Source: Microscillaceae bacterium (lineage in GTDB: Bacteria; Bacteroidota; Bacteroidia; Cytophagales; Microscillaceae). Taken from it: a stretch of DNA of 64,000 bases. Each line of letters starts with the position of its first letter. Within the stretch, counting starts at the first letter, position 1. Shown piece after piece: positions 1-8,939 of the stretch. A model generated the notes under the pieces. The model had not been told where the DNA came from and ran no database searches. It was given only the letters and a program-made list of their open reading frames with translations. The stretch is from contig JAABSX010000009.1 of NCBI GenBank assembly GCA_011390205.1, forward strand, positions 1-64,000. The letters run 5' to 3'. A program made the translations under genes and the position numbers.

Positions 1-123
1 GCCCTAGGGCAAGGAGACACTATGAAGCAGGAAGTAAACAGCAAATGTATAGATTTGTGTAAGTTTTACAGAACGGAATACACCTGCTATAAATGGCGGT
101 ACGAAGGATGGAGTAAAAGGTAA
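1..123 (+). CDS. C-terminal fragment of a truncated gene, Cys-rich tail
   Basis: An open frame enters from the left edge and stops at TAA 121-123, giving 40 residues. The tail is basic and aromatic with three cysteines (C16, C20, C29) and ends in WSKR. No family is recognisable from so short a piece. The stop is followed five bases later by the ATG of a tiny membrane ORF. That arrangement recalls the toxin-tip/immunity pairs at the 3' ends of polymorphic toxin genes, but this is only an inference from layout. Confidence 0.4.
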   Translation, partial: ALGQGDTMKQEVNSKCIDLCKFYRTEYTCYKWRYEGWSKR

Positions 124-127
124 AACT

Positions 128-283
128 ATGAATAAGGATTATTTAACAAGTACATATTTTAGGATACAAGAAAAAAAAATTTATATAAGAACGTTTTTTG
201 TCACAGTCGCATTGGTGTACTATATTTATTACGAAATTAATAAATGGTTAGCTTTGATTCCTGCTCTTGCTTGTATGTTTTGA
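128..283 (+). CDS. Small hypothetical membrane protein (51 aa)
   Basis: ATG at 128 opens a 51-codon frame ending TGA 281-283. The first ~20 residues are polar and basic. Two hydrophobic stretches follow, one beginning FFVTVALVYYIYY and a second beginning WLALIPALACMF, separated by a short polar turn. It would therefore insert as one or two membrane helices. It starts five bases after the upstream stop, so co-transcription is plausible. No family is recognised. A small membrane immunity or accessory protein is possible, but spurious coding cannot be excluded at this length. Confidence 0.35.
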   Translation: MNKDYLTSTYFRIQEKKIYIRTFFVTVALVYYIYYEINKWLALIPALACMF

Positions 284-428
284 TTTTAGACATAAAATTA
301 TATTTAATTATTGAAAAAAGAGAAGAAGGTAAGGGTAGTAAAAATTCCTCCTCTCACTAGCACAGTAGAAATCTTCATCGTCAACGAATCAGAAAAAAGT
401 AACTTAATCACCTAATAATCAATAACTT

Positions 429-1856
429 ATGAATCTAAAATTTACTTTTCTTACTTTTACTTTCTGTTTTCTTTGTTTTTTGAGTGTAAGCCAAGCTCAA
501 AATGTATGTGTAGAATTAATACCTTCGGCTGATGTGCTCTCTTCTGAAGGTGCTATGAAAAAAATGGCAGGTGACAAGCAAAAGTTCTGGGACAATGGGC
601 AAGTAATCAGCGTAAAATTTATCGGTGGGAGTGAGTTTGTGAGAGCAAAAGTAAGACAATACGCCCAAGAATGGAGTCAGTATGCGCATATTAGTTTAAG
701 GTTTGTGGCAGACAATGCAAATGCCCAAATACGAATTGCATTTGAGCAAGGCAAAGGGTCTTGGTCTTATTTGGGCAAAGATGCGCTCTCCATAGCCAGT
801 CATTTGCCCACCATGAATTATGGATGGTTTAATGAAAAGACAAACGATAGAGAGTTTAGTCGTACTACTTTGCACGAATTTGGGCATGCACTAGGTCTAA
901 TTCACGAGCATTCTCACCCTGCTGCCCCTATCCCGTGGAACAAGGAAAAAGTATATGCTTACTATGCCCAGCAAGGCTGGAATAGAGAGAAAGTAGATAG
1001 GAGTGTTTTTAGACGCTATAACCATCAAATCACACAATACAGTGAATATGACAGGCTTTCTATCATGCACTACGCCGTCCCTAATGAGCATACTATCGGC
1101 GACTATGAAGTGCCTTGGAATACGGTACTCTCCGAAACAGACAAAAGATTTATTGCTCAAATCTACCCCAAACCTATCAAACCCACCACACCCACCACAC
1201 CCACTAAACCTACTAAACCTACTAAACCCATCAAACCTACTCCTCCAGTTCCACCAGGGCCACAAGCATTACGCCCTACTAGCTTGGCTTGGGGCTGGTA
1301 TGGGATTCCTTTTCCAAGTGTAGATGCTGCCACAGAATATTCGCAAGGGAGAACGTATTTATTTTATAAGGATAAATACATCCAATGGAATTATGATGAA
1401 AGAACCATCTTAGAGCCTATGAGCCTCAAAGATTGGAATGGAGTGCCTTTTGACAGAATAGATGCGGCTTTTTATTGGGAGGTTACTCAAAAAGTATATT
1501 TATTTAGAGGCACACAATATGTAAGATATGATGTAGCCACCAATAAAACGGATGCGGGATATCCTAAGAATATTCAGGCTATGTGGGGAGGTAGTCAGAT
1601 GTTTAGTAGTGTAGATGCTGCTTTTAGATGGTCTGGCAATAAAATATACTTTTTTAAAGATAACCAATACTTACGCTATGATATGAGCACCAACAAAGTA
1701 GATCAAGGCTACCCACGCACCATCAATGCTACCAACTGGAGAAAACTAAGCTTTACCAAAATAGATGCTGTTCTCAAATGGACTTACCCCATTGTCTATA
1801 TATTTAGTGGAGGGCAATACCATAGATACAACATAGAAACAGACAGGACTTTTTGA
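429..1856 (+). CDS. Secreted astacin/matrixin-like zinc metalloprotease with hemopexin repeats
   Basis: A 475-residue secreted protease. Residues 1-24 form a signal peptide ending in VSQAQ. The zinc site HEFGHALGLIHEH starts at H149, giving ligands H149, H153 and H159 with catalytic E150 in the HExxHxxGxxH metzincin pattern. A downstream SIMHY supplies the Met-turn. The extra Glu after the third His (HExxHxxGxxHE) favours astacin (M12A) over matrixin. A Pro/Thr/Lys-rich linker of about 35 residues follows, then four hemopexin-type blades, each with an (I/V)DAA...YLF/YFF...Y.RY core. In matrix metalloproteases hemopexin blades bind substrate or matrix, and a similar targeting role is inferred here. 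No T9SS sorting domain is visible at the C-terminus, so any step beyond Sec export is unclear. It is flanked by non-coding DNA and probably monocistronic. Confidence 0.85.
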   Translation: MNLKFTFLTFTFCFLCFLSVSQAQNVCVELIPSADVLSSEGAMKKMAGDKQKFWDNGQVISVKFIGGSEFVRAKVRQYAQEWSQYAHISLRFVADNANAQIRIAFEQGKGSWSYLGKDALSIASHLPTMNYGWFNEKTNDREFSRTTLHEFGHALGLIHEHSHPAAPIPWNKEKVYAYYAQQGWNREKVDRSVFRRYNHQITQYSEYDRLSIMHYAVPNEHTIGDYEVPWNTVLSETDKRFIAQIYPKPIKPTTPTTPTKPTKPTKPIKPTPPVPPGPQALRPTSLAWGWYGIPFPSVDAATEYSQGRTYLFYKDKYIQWNYDERTILEPMSLKDWNGVPFDRIDAAFYWEVTQKVYLFRGTQYVRYDVATNKTDAGYPKNIQAMWGGSQMFSSVDAAFRWSGNKIYFFKDNQYLRYDMSTNKVDQGYPRTINATNWRKLSFTKIDAVLKWTYPIVYIFSGGQYHRYNIETDRTF

Positions 1857-2173
1857 GGATAATCTGAGATTAACCCCGCATAAGTTTATTGATTTTTTTG
1901 CTGCCATTCGTTGGCAGTCTGAGGGGGTATTGAAAGACTAGGCCATCAAGCGGATGCCTATGGCACGATAAAAAAGGAAAAGCTACGCAGTAAAACAGAT
2001 GCCTACGGCGTGGTAGGAGAGAAAAATAAAAAAAATAATGACTATTATTTCATAAAATGACTAACAGTCATTAATTTTACACCTCGTTTAAAGATTACCA
2101 GTTGTTAATTGTCAGCTTTGAGGGTTGTCAGTTACCAACTCACCATTGAGAACTGATAATTCACCATTGACAA
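1857..2173. other. Intergenic region with short periodic repeats
   Basis: No gene is seen here. Two related blocks, GATGCCTATGGCACG (about 1953) and GATGCCTACGGCGTG (about 1999), lie about 46 bp apart. Near the ilvB start there are repeated variants of TTCACCATTGA and ACTGATAA (2100-2172). An imperfect inverted repeat AAAATGACTAACAGTCATTAATTTT lies around 2055-2080. These look like degenerate intergenic repeats plus the ilvB leader. I see no convincing consensus promoter. Confidence 0.5.
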
Positions 2174-3961
2174 ATGATAATGAACATGAAAGATACCTTA
2201 GACCCTTACCAATCTTTTGAAGCACCAATGCTTGCCCCAGAAGAAGTAGCCAAAGACAAACCACTCATGACCAGAAAAGGCATTTTGGGCTCTGAAGCCC
2301 TACTTCTTTCGCTGATTGCAGAGGGTACGGAGCTTATTTTTGGCTACCCTGGCGGCGCTATTATGCCTGTCTATGATATGTTGTATCAATACCGTGATAA
2401 GATTACGCATTATCTAGCCCGCCACGAGCAGGGAGCAATACACGCTGCACAAGGCTATGCTCGGGTACAAAACCGCGCTGGAGTTTGTTTGGCTACTTCT
2501 GGGCCTGGGGCCACGAATTTGATTACAGGGATTACAGATGCTTTTATGGATTCTACCCCGCTGGTGTGTATCACAGGGCAAGTTCCCAGTCATTTATTGG
2601 GTACAGATGCTTTCCAAGAAGCAGACGTAATGGGCGTTTCTATTCCTGTTACCAAATGGAATTACCAAATCACCCGTGCAGCTGAGATTCCAGAGGTTAT
2701 CGCCAAGGCTTTTTACATTGCCCAAAATGGACGCCCAGGCCCCGTATTGATTGACATTACCAAAAATGCACAGGTAGAACTGACCGATTTTAGCTATCGT
2801 CCTTGTCGCTCTTTGCGTAGCTACCGCCCTGTGCCTACCTTAGACAAAAATGCTATCCAAGAGGCAGCATATTTAATTAACCAAGCCAAAAAACCTTTTT
2901 TACTCATCGGGCATGGCGTTACGCTTGCCGAAGCGGAAAGTGAGCTAGATACCTTACTTTCTAAAACAGATATTCCTGCTGCAAGTACACTCTTGGGGCT
3001 TTCTGCCATTGCGGTAAATCACCCCCAATATGTGGGCTATCTAGGCATGCACGGCAATTATGGGCCTAATATCAAGACCAACGAATGTGATGTATTGATA
3101 GCCGTAGGAATGCGTTTTGATGACCGAGTAACAGGCGACACCAAGCGATATGCCAAGCAGGCAAAGGTTATTCATATAGAAATAGACCCAGCCGAAATTA
3201 ATAAAAACATCCATGCCGATGTGGCAGTATTGGCGGATGCCAAAGATGCTCTTCAAGCTCTTTTGCCACTTTTAAAACCTAACAAACATACGGCATGGCA
3301 TGCCGAATTTAAAGCTTGTGATGAGGAAGAGCAGCAAAAAGTGATTTCACAAGATTTGAGTGGCGAAACGCCCTTGCTCAAAATGGCGGAGGTCATCAAA
3401 ATGCTCTCTGACATGACCGAAGGCAAAGCCGCAGTCGTAACCGATGTAGGGCAGCATCAGATGGTTGCCTCTCGTTACTATGGTTTTTTAGAAAAAAACA
3501 GCATCATCACTTCTGGCGGACTAGGTACAATGGGCTTTGCCCTGCCTGCTGCCATTGGTGCAAAACTAGGTGCTATGGATAGGCAAGTAGTGGCAATTAT
3601 CGGAGATGCGGGCTATCAAATGACTTTCCAAGAATTGGGGATGATGATGCAATACAAAATCCCTGTCAAGGTAATCGTACTTAACAATGGCTACATGGGC
3701 ATGGTGCGTCAGTGGCAACAGCTTTTCTTTGAAAGACGCTACTCTGAGACAGAAATGCAAAACCCTGATTTTATCAAATTAGCAGAGGCGTTCGGAATCC
3801 AAGCCTACAAAGTACAGACACGTGAAGAGCTGCCCACAGCTTTAGAAGAAATGCTTGCCTCTCCCAATGCTTATTTTCTGGAGGTAATCGTAGAAAAAGA
3901 AGACAATGTATTCCCGATGGTGCCCTCTGGTGCAAGCGTATCAGATATTAGGCTAGAGTAA
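2174..3961 (+). CDS. ilvB: Acetolactate synthase large (catalytic) subunit
   Basis: This 595-residue enzyme condenses two pyruvates, or pyruvate plus 2-oxobutyrate, in the first shared step of valine/leucine/isoleucine synthesis, using thiamine diphosphate and FAD. The activating glutamate sits in RHEQGA at E85. The ThDP/Mg motif runs from GD (477-478) to NN (504-505) and is followed by GMVRQWQ. Length and three-domain order (Pyr, central FAD, PP) fit the family. Three ATGs occur within the first five codons and the outermost is used here. An alternative start at codon 3 or 5 would only trim the disordered N-terminus. ilvN follows 90 bp downstream on the same strand, and then ilvC. ilvD is not in the window. 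Confidence 0.95.
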   Translation: MIMNMKDTLDPYQSFEAPMLAPEEVAKDKPLMTRKGILGSEALLLSLIAEGTELIFGYPGGAIMPVYDMLYQYRDKITHYLARHEQGAIHAAQGYARVQNRAGVCLATSGPGATNLITGITDAFMDSTPLVCITGQVPSHLLGTDAFQEADVMGVSIPVTKWNYQITRAAEIPEVIAKAFYIAQNGRPGPVLIDITKNAQVELTDFSYRPCRSLRSYRPVPTLDKNAIQEAAYLINQAKKPFLLIGHGVTLAEAESELDTLLSKTDIPAASTLLGLSAIAVNHPQYVGYLGMHGNYGPNIKTNECDVLIAVGMRFDDRVTGDTKRYAKQAKVIHIEIDPAEINKNIHADVAVLADAKDALQALLPLLKPNKHTAWHAEFKACDEEEQQKVISQDLSGETPLLKMAEVIKMLSDMTEGKAAVVTDVGQHQMVASRYYGFLEKNSIITSGGLGTMGFALPAAIGAKLGAMDRQVVAIIGDAGYQMTFQELGMMMQYKIPVKVIVLNNGYMGMVRQWQQLFFERRYSETEMQNPDFIKLAEAFGIQAYKVQTREELPTALEEMLASPNAYFLEVIVEKEDNVFPMVPSGASVSDIRLE

Positions 3962-4051
3962 ATAGGCCTCCTAGCCTCCAAAGGGGGCTAAAAGTTCACT
4001 TACAAAAAACATAAACAGTCCCTCTTTTGGGGCATAGAGCTTGACTATATT

Positions 4052-4603
4052 ATGGAAACTAAATTTTATACCATTACTATCTACTGTGAAAATCAGGTAG
4101 GTTTGCTGAGCAGGCTTACTTCTATCTTGACAAGGCGAAAAATAAATATTGAGAGTCTCACCACCTCTTCTACGGTCTGGGAAGGGATTCACTGTATGAC
4201 CTTGCTCATCAGTATTTTGCCAGAAGCCATTGGGAACTTGGTGCTACAGATAGAAAAACAAATAGAAGTACTGCAAGCAAATTACCACGAAGATGATGAA
4301 TTGATTTTTCAGGAAGTAGCACTTTTTAAATTGCCTACCATTGCACTGACTAATCAAACTGCCGTGGAGCAACTGGTAAGAAATCACCATGCAAGGATTA
4401 TCTCCATAGAATCTGATTTTATGGTCATAGAAAAAACAGGGCATGAAGTGGAGATACATCTATTGATGCAGCAGTTGCTGCCTTTTGGCTTGCTTAATTT
4501 TGCCCGTTCGGGGCGAGTGGCTATCCCCAAAGAAGCACCCCTGAATATGCAGCTAGATACTACATCACTCACTATCAAAGACAAAAGTGCCTTCAGCAAC
4601 TAA
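4052..4603 (+). CDS. ilvN: Acetolactate synthase small (regulatory) subunit
   Basis: A 183-residue regulatory partner of IlvB. The first ~75 residues form an ACT domain: a FYTITIYCENQVGLLSRLTS opening, then a helix and a second strand with MTLLISI, the valine-binding fold of IlvN/IlvH. The C-terminal half resembles the ALS small-subunit C-domain, with the segment MVIEKTGHEVEI in the usual place. In the family this subunit activates the catalytic chain and confers feedback inhibition by branched-chain amino acids. Its position between ilvB and ilvC supports one ilvBNC operon. Confidence 0.93.
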   Translation: METKFYTITIYCENQVGLLSRLTSILTRRKINIESLTTSSTVWEGIHCMTLLISILPEAIGNLVLQIEKQIEVLQANYHEDDELIFQEVALFKLPTIALTNQTAVEQLVRNHHARIISIESDFMVIEKTGHEVEIHLLMQQLLPFGLLNFARSGRVAIPKEAPLNMQLDTTSLTIKDKSAFSN

Positions 4604-4707
4604 AAAACTCATCTAATTTTAATTTATTCATCAAATATCAATTCATAATCATTTACTGCTTAGGTTTGTCTGGCAGTGAGATTTAAACTCTAAATTCACT
4701 TAATAAA

Positions 4708-5760
4708 ATGGCAAAAATCAATTTTGGCGGCACAGAAGAAAACGTAGTTACCCGTGAAGAATTTCCGCTTAGCAAAGCACTCGAAGTGCTCAAAGACGAA
4801 ACCATTGCCGTGATAGGCTATGGTGTACAAGGCCCTGGACAGGCACTCAATCTCAAAGACAATGGCTTTAATGTCATCATTGGGCAGCGTCATCCTTCTC
4901 CCTCTTATGAGCAAGCTGTCAAAGATGGCTGGGTACCTGGCGAAACACTTTTTAGTGTAGAAGAAGCTGCTGAGAAAGGCACTGTTATCTTTAATTTGCT
5001 CTCAGATGCAGGGCAAATCGCTTGCTGGCCCACCCTCAAAAAGCACCTCACTGCAGGCAAGATGCTGTATTTCTCACACGGCTTCGGGATTACTTACCAC
5101 GACCAAACGGATATCATCCCTCCAGCAGATATAGATGTGGCTTTGATTGCACCCAAAGGCTCAGGCACAAGCTTACGAAGGTTGTTCTTAGAAGGCAAAG
5201 GCTTGAACTCAAGCTATGCCATTTTCCAAGATGCTACAGGCAAGGCTTTTGACAAAACCATTGCCCTAGGCATAGGCGTAGGCTCAGGCTATTTGTTTGA
5301 AACTACTTTCCAAAAAGAAGTCTATAGCGACCTCACAGGTGAGCGGGGCATCTTAATGGGAGCTTTGGCTGGGGTCATGGAAGCGCAATACGAAACCTTG
5401 CGTGCCAATGGACACTCCCCCTCTGAGGCATTCAACGAAACTGTAGAAGAACTAACCGAAAGCCTTATCAAACTCGTGGCTGAAAACGGCATGGACTGGA
5501 TGTATGCCAACTGCTCTACTACTGCCCAAAGAGGTGCTCTAGACTGGAAACCCCGCTTTAAAGAAGCTGTGCTGCCTGTTTTCAAGGATTTATACAACAG
5601 TGTAGCCACAGGCAACGAAGCCAAAATCACCATTGAGGCAAACCGCCAAGAAGATTACCGTGTGAAGCTCAACGAAGAGCTGCGTGAAATCCGTGAATCT
5701 GAAATGTGGCAAACAGGGCAGCAAGTGCGTAAACTACGCCCTGATAATTCTAAAAAATAA
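4708..5760 (+). CDS. ilvC: Ketol-acid reductoisomerase
   Basis: A 350-residue enzyme of the second common branched-chain step: alkyl migration and NADPH-dependent reduction of acetolactate or acetohydroxybutyrate. The Rossmann nucleotide-binding loop is IGYGVQGPGQ near residues 36-45, followed by the basic GQR stretch. The motifs LIAPKGSGTSLRRLF and DLTGERGIL, plus the later acidic ETVEELTESL, match the metal/substrate domain. Length is within the short-chain class as seen in Bacteroidota. It is the last gene of ilvBNC and is followed by a strong hairpin terminator 23 bp past the stop. Confidence 0.95.
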   Translation: MAKINFGGTEENVVTREEFPLSKALEVLKDETIAVIGYGVQGPGQALNLKDNGFNVIIGQRHPSPSYEQAVKDGWVPGETLFSVEEAAEKGTVIFNLLSDAGQIACWPTLKKHLTAGKMLYFSHGFGITYHDQTDIIPPADIDVALIAPKGSGTSLRRLFLEGKGLNSSYAIFQDATGKAFDKTIALGIGVGSGYLFETTFQKEVYSDLTGERGILMGALAGVMEAQYETLRANGHSPSEAFNETVEELTESLIKLVAENGMDWMYANCSTTAQRGALDWKPRFKEAVLPVFKDLYNSVATGNEAKITIEANRQEDYRVKLNEELREIRESEMWQTGQQVRKLRPDNSKK

Positions 5761-5783
5761 ATCACTCTTTCCTTACACAAAAA

Positions 5784-5825
5784 AACAGCAGAAACTGTCT
5801 AAGAAAGTTTCTGCTGTTTTTTTTT
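5784..5825. terminator. Intrinsic terminator, ilvC / mutS-like convergent end
   Basis: AACAGCAGAAACT (5784-5796) pairs perfectly with AGTTTCTGCTGTT (5806-5818) across a 9-nt loop. A run of T follows on the plus strand, and A-rich sequence precedes the stem, so it could also serve the minus-strand gene ending at 5846. This is a textbook rho-independent terminator. Confidence 0.93.
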
Positions 5826-5845
5826 GATGAATTGAGAAATGACTT

Positions 5846-7657
5846 TTACTCCGTGATGCCCATTTTTTTCATCAAAAAAGTAGCATTGAGGTTTTGGCTG
5901 AGTCCTTGCCTGAGCTGATAATCAAACTGTAGCTCCTCTTGGATAATGTCTATCTCGAAGCATTGATTTCGGAGATATTTGGGATATTTTCCTGCCAATT
6001 CACCCAAAGATAAATCATGGGTAGCTATCAAGCCCACGCCTTTTCGGCGGATGAGCTGCTCTATGAGGGCTTTTGAGCCTGCGTGCTGGTCGGCAGAGTT
6101 GGTGCCTTTTAAGATTTCATCCAAAATGATAAAGAGAGATTTGCCTGCTTTGAGCAGCTCCACCATGGTCTGTAATCTTTTGAGCTCTGCATAAAAAAAA
6201 GATTCATTGGCTTGCAGAGAATCTTGGGTACGCATGCTGGTATAAATCTCAATGGGCTTGAAGCGGAGCTGCTGGGCACAGACTGGTGCACCTGCCATTC
6301 CTAAGACTAGATTTACGCCCACAGTACGCAGATAGGTGCTTTTTCCTGCCATATTTGCTCCTGTAATTAAGATGAGCTGCCCAAGGTGTGCAAGGCTCAC
6401 GGGGTTATTCACTCTGTCTTCTTCTAGCAAAAGAGGATGCCCTAGGCCTAGCCCTTCAAGGCTAAATGCCTGCTCTTCGGGGATTATCTCAGGGAAGGTA
6501 TAGCTAGGATAATTATAATGCAAATTACTCAGACTGTGCAGGGCATCAAAGTGAGCCAAAGCCTCAAACCACAGCCCGATGTCTTCTTTTTGGGCTTCTT
6601 GCCATTGCTCCAACCGATAGAGATACTGCAAGCTCCACATCCCTAAGCCATTGAATATCAGACCCATCAGGCTGCTGCCTTGTTCCATATTGCCGATAAT
6701 ATTGGCAAGCCTCCCGAGTGATTTGCTGGCAGATTTATCTACAGAGATGAGTTGCTTTTGTAATTCTTGTAGGTGAATATCTTCAAATTTTTGGGCTTCT
6801 ATGCGCGCAAATAGTTTGCTGTGTTTGTGAAGAAATTTAGCCCTTTCACTGACCTCCTTGGAGTGCCGCATCAGTTTTGGGAGGTGCATACTCACGATGC
6901 TAAGCTGAATCAACACTGGGATAAATATCATCCTTGCCTGTATCAAACCTAGCAAAGCAATCAAGACAATGCCTAGCGTAATGGTAGGAAAGAGAATCAA
7001 CATCACAGGATAGATTCTTTGGCGTGGCATGGTTACAGGTGATTTCAGCCAGTCTAAAAGTGCCTTGAGTTCTTCGGATTTTTCTTGGTGCAGGGCTCCC
7101 TCTGCTTGAAAACTTTGGCGGTAATCAAGCCTCTCTTTCAAATCTTTCAAAGCGCCATGTTGCTTCTTTATCAGCTCTGTGCTGCTGAGGGGCTGTGTGA
7201 GCCACTCCGCAAGTTTGTCTTTGCCGAGGCGGCAGGCAGTACGGTTTAAAAACTGGAAGATGGATTTTTTTCCAAAAATATCTAAATCATTGGCGTAGGG
7301 GTGTGTGGGATTACGGTATTCTTCACCATCTTCAAAAAGTGAATGACTTTGCCCTTGCAGGGCTTCGGCTTCGTATCGGTTGATGTGTGCAAGCTGCACC
7401 ATATGGTTTCTTTGGGTTTTGAGGTTGGCGTGCACTTTTACCAGATAAAAGAACAAGACAAGCGCCAAGACTGCCGTCAGGTTTGCCCAAAGATACGCCC
7501 CTTGCTGTGCAATGACATAGACCAATAGTGCTGCCATTAAAAATGCCATCAGGCGTAACCAAGAGATTTGATTGATGCGAATCTGTAACTTTTGTGCTTT
7601 TTCTTCAAAATCAGCCTGTCGCTGCTGATACTGAGCTATTATTTCGGATTTATTCAT
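5846..7657 (-). CDS. Membrane-anchored MutS-family ATPase
   Basis: A 603-residue protein of the MutS superfamily lacking the N-terminal mismatch-recognition domain of true MutS. The N-terminus has a coiled segment, then two hydrophobic helices (about residues 33-50 and 57-73) with another hydrophobic pair near 215-255, so it is probably membrane-bound. A MutS core/lever-like helical region follows. The ATPase domain is clear: Walker A GANMAGKST (433-441), the ABC-type region GTNSADQHAGSKAL, Walker B FIILDE (D513, E514), and ATHDLSLGEL. It resembles the roughly 600-aa MutS-like proteins widespread in Bacteroidota. Their substrate is not established, and classical mismatch repair is unlikely without the recognition domain. 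It stands alone, convergent with ilvC. Confidence 0.85.
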   Translation of the reverse strand: MNKSEIIAQYQQRQADFEEKAQKLQIRINQISWLRLMAFLMAALLVYVIAQQGAYLWANLTAVLALVLFFYLVKVHANLKTQRNHMVQLAHINRYEAEALQGQSHSLFEDGEEYRNPTHPYANDLDIFGKKSIFQFLNRTACRLGKDKLAEWLTQPLSSTELIKKQHGALKDLKERLDYRQSFQAEGALHQEKSEELKALLDWLKSPVTMPRQRIYPVMLILFPTITLGIVLIALLGLIQARMIFIPVLIQLSIVSMHLPKLMRHSKEVSERAKFLHKHSKLFARIEAQKFEDIHLQELQKQLISVDKSASKSLGRLANIIGNMEQGSSLMGLIFNGLGMWSLQYLYRLEQWQEAQKEDIGLWFEALAHFDALHSLSNLHYNYPSYTFPEIIPEEQAFSLEGLGLGHPLLLEEDRVNNPVSLAHLGQLILITGANMAGKSTYLRTVGVNLVLGMAGAPVCAQQLRFKPIEIYTSMRTQDSLQANESFFYAELKRLQTMVELLKAGKSLFIILDEILKGTNSADQHAGSKALIEQLIRRKGVGLIATHDLSLGELAGKYPKYLRNQCFEIDIIQEELQFDYQLRQGLSQNLNATFLMKKMGITE

Positions 7658-7727
7658 AGGTTAGTGATTGTTTGGTTGGCTAATTTAGTTACAAACTTTT
7701 CATCATGTTTAAGCATTTCAAAAAAAA

Positions 7728-7735
7728 TATCTTTG
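7728..7735 (+). promoter_or_regulatory. Candidate -7 element upstream of the HTH array
   Basis: TATCTTTG matches the Bacteroidota -7 consensus TAnnTTTG exactly. It lies about 190 bp upstream of the first HTH gene, in a 263-bp AT-rich gap divergent from the mutS-like gene. No well-spaced -33 TTTG accompanies it, so this is a weak call. Confidence 0.25.
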
Positions 7736-7920
7736 AAGCACTGATATATCCTCCCAGTTACTTCCCCATAAAAGCTTAAATACAGATTTTTAAATAAAAT
7801 GAGGGTATTATTTATAATTTTTTTATCTTTTTTTAAAATTTATTTTTTTATAATTTTTTTTATATATAGTTTTGTGAAGTGAAATTTATTTAAGTAAATA
7901 ATTATTAATACTTTACTCAT

Positions 7921-8313
7921 ATGACCATAGACTTAGATCGCAAAAGCATGGGCCCACGTTTTGTAGAAGCCCTAGAAATCACCAGAATGCAGCAAAATGA
8001 ACTTGCTGAGACGATTCATACTACCAATGGAGGTCTTAATAGTTACCTCAAGGGTAGATCCATTCCTAGGGCTGAGGTAATTCTTAGGCTGATGGAAAGC
8101 TTCCCTAACATTAATTGGTTTTATGTCATCTTCGGTGATCACTATGGCAGCATCACAAGCACAATGCCTATTGCATCAGATGTAAAAGAGAAAGACCGAG
8201 TGATTGAAAATTTGCAAAAAGAGATTCAATCTATAAACAAGCTGCTTAAACTACAAGAGAAAAGCATCAAGGACAAGGAAAGAATCATTCAAACGCTTGA
8301 AAAAAATCTCTAA
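7921..8313 (+). CDS. HTH/coiled-coil regulator, tandem copy A
   Basis: 130 residues, the first of three paralogues of identical length. Residues ~12-55 form a helix-turn-helix of XRE type (MQQNELAETIHTTNGGLNSY, then LKGRSIPRAEVILRLMESFP). A conserved segment NINWFYVIFGD follows, which resembles the loop after the HTH in phage-repressor-like proteins. The last ~40 residues (KEKDRVIENLQKEIQSINKL onward) are heptad-rich and should form a dimerising coiled coil. It is the most diverged copy at its N-terminus and in the recognition helix (GGL versus AGV and SGI). The function is unrecognised, and DNA binding is inferred from the fold. A stem-loop follows the stop. Confidence 0.8.
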   Translation: MTIDLDRKSMGPRFVEALEITRMQQNELAETIHTTNGGLNSYLKGRSIPRAEVILRLMESFPNINWFYVIFGDHYGSITSTMPIASDVKEKDRVIENLQKEIQSINKLLKLQEKSIKDKERIIQTLEKNL

Positions 8314-8323
8314 TTGGGTTGCT

Positions 8324-8366
8324 GTGTCAGTTTGAGGTATGCATACAAAGCACACCTCTCTGGCAC
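8324..8366 (+). repeat. Stem-loop following HTH copy A
   Basis: GTGTCAG (8324-8330) pairs with CTGGCAC (8360-8366), and an inner arm GAGGTATGC pairs with GCACACCTC. It begins 11 bp after the stop of copy A. The inner 25 nt are nearly the reverse complement of the same segment after copy B (24 of 25 positions). There is no T-run, so if it terminates transcription it is not a standard intrinsic terminator. Confidence 0.75.
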
Positions 8367-8427
8367 GCACTCTTCAGTACAGAATTTATTTTTAGTTTTT
8401 AGTTTTAACATAAACCCCTTATATATT

Positions 8428-8820
8428 ATGACCGCAGATTTAGATCGAGAAGGCATGGGTTCACGTTTTGTAGAAGCCCTAGGAATCACCAGAATGCAGC
8501 AAAATGAAATTGCTGAGATGATTCACACCACCAATGCAGGTGTTAATAGTTACATAAAAGGCAGGGCCATTCCTAGGGCTGAGGTAATCCTTAGGCTGAT
8601 GGAAAGCTTTCCTAACATTAACTGGTTTTATGTCATCTTTGGTGATCAATATGGCAGCATCACGAGTACCATGCCCATCGCATCAGATGTAAAAGAGAAA
8701 GACCGAGTGATTGAAGATTTACAAAAAGAGATTCAATCTATGAACAAGGTGCTTAGATTACAAGAGGAAAGCATCAAGGACAAGGAAAGAATCATACGAT
8801 CACTTGAAAAAAATCTCTAA
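8428..8820 (+). CDS. HTH/coiled-coil regulator, tandem copy B
   Basis: The frame is open from 8314, but the real start is ATG 8428. From there the protein is 130 aa, co-linear with copies A and C and beginning MTADLDREGMG. The extra upstream 38 codons would translate the stem-loop and non-coding spacer. It has the same layout as copy A: N-terminal XRE-type HTH, NINWFYVIFGD segment and C-terminal coiled coil. It is closer to copy C than to A. The recognition-helix region reads TTNAGVNSYIKG. Unit spacing from copy A is 507 bp. Homodimers or mixed dimers through the near-identical coiled coils are plausible but unproven. Confidence 0.8.
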   Translation: MTADLDREGMGSRFVEALGITRMQQNEIAEMIHTTNAGVNSYIKGRAIPRAEVILRLMESFPNINWFYVIFGDQYGSITSTMPIASDVKEKDRVIEDLQKEIQSMNKVLRLQEESIKDKERIIRSLEKNL

Positions 8821-8830
8821 TTGGGCTGCT

Positions 8831-8873
8831 GTGTCAGGTTGAGGTGTGCTTTGTGTGCATACCTCTCTGACAC
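8831..8873 (+). repeat. Stem-loop following HTH copy B
   Basis: The outer arms GTGTCAG (8831-8837) and CTGACAC (8867-8873) are perfectly complementary. The inner arms GAGGTGTGC and GCATACCTC pair with one G-U wobble. It is the same element as after copies A and C, starting about 10 bp past the stop. Confidence 0.8.
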
Positions 8874-8939
8874 ACACTATTCAATAAAAAACTTTTTTTG
8901 TAATTAAATTTATTTTATCCATATAAACCGTTTATTCAT

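Noticed and set aside
310-413. Possible decayed coding tail before the metalloprotease
   Set aside because: One frame gives a plausible peptide (KIPPLTSTVEIFIVNESEKS) but has no start codon and too little length to separate from chance.
8314-8427. N-terminal 38-residue extension of HTH copy B
   Set aside because: It would translate the stem-loop and spacer. Copies A and C start at the position equivalent to 8428.
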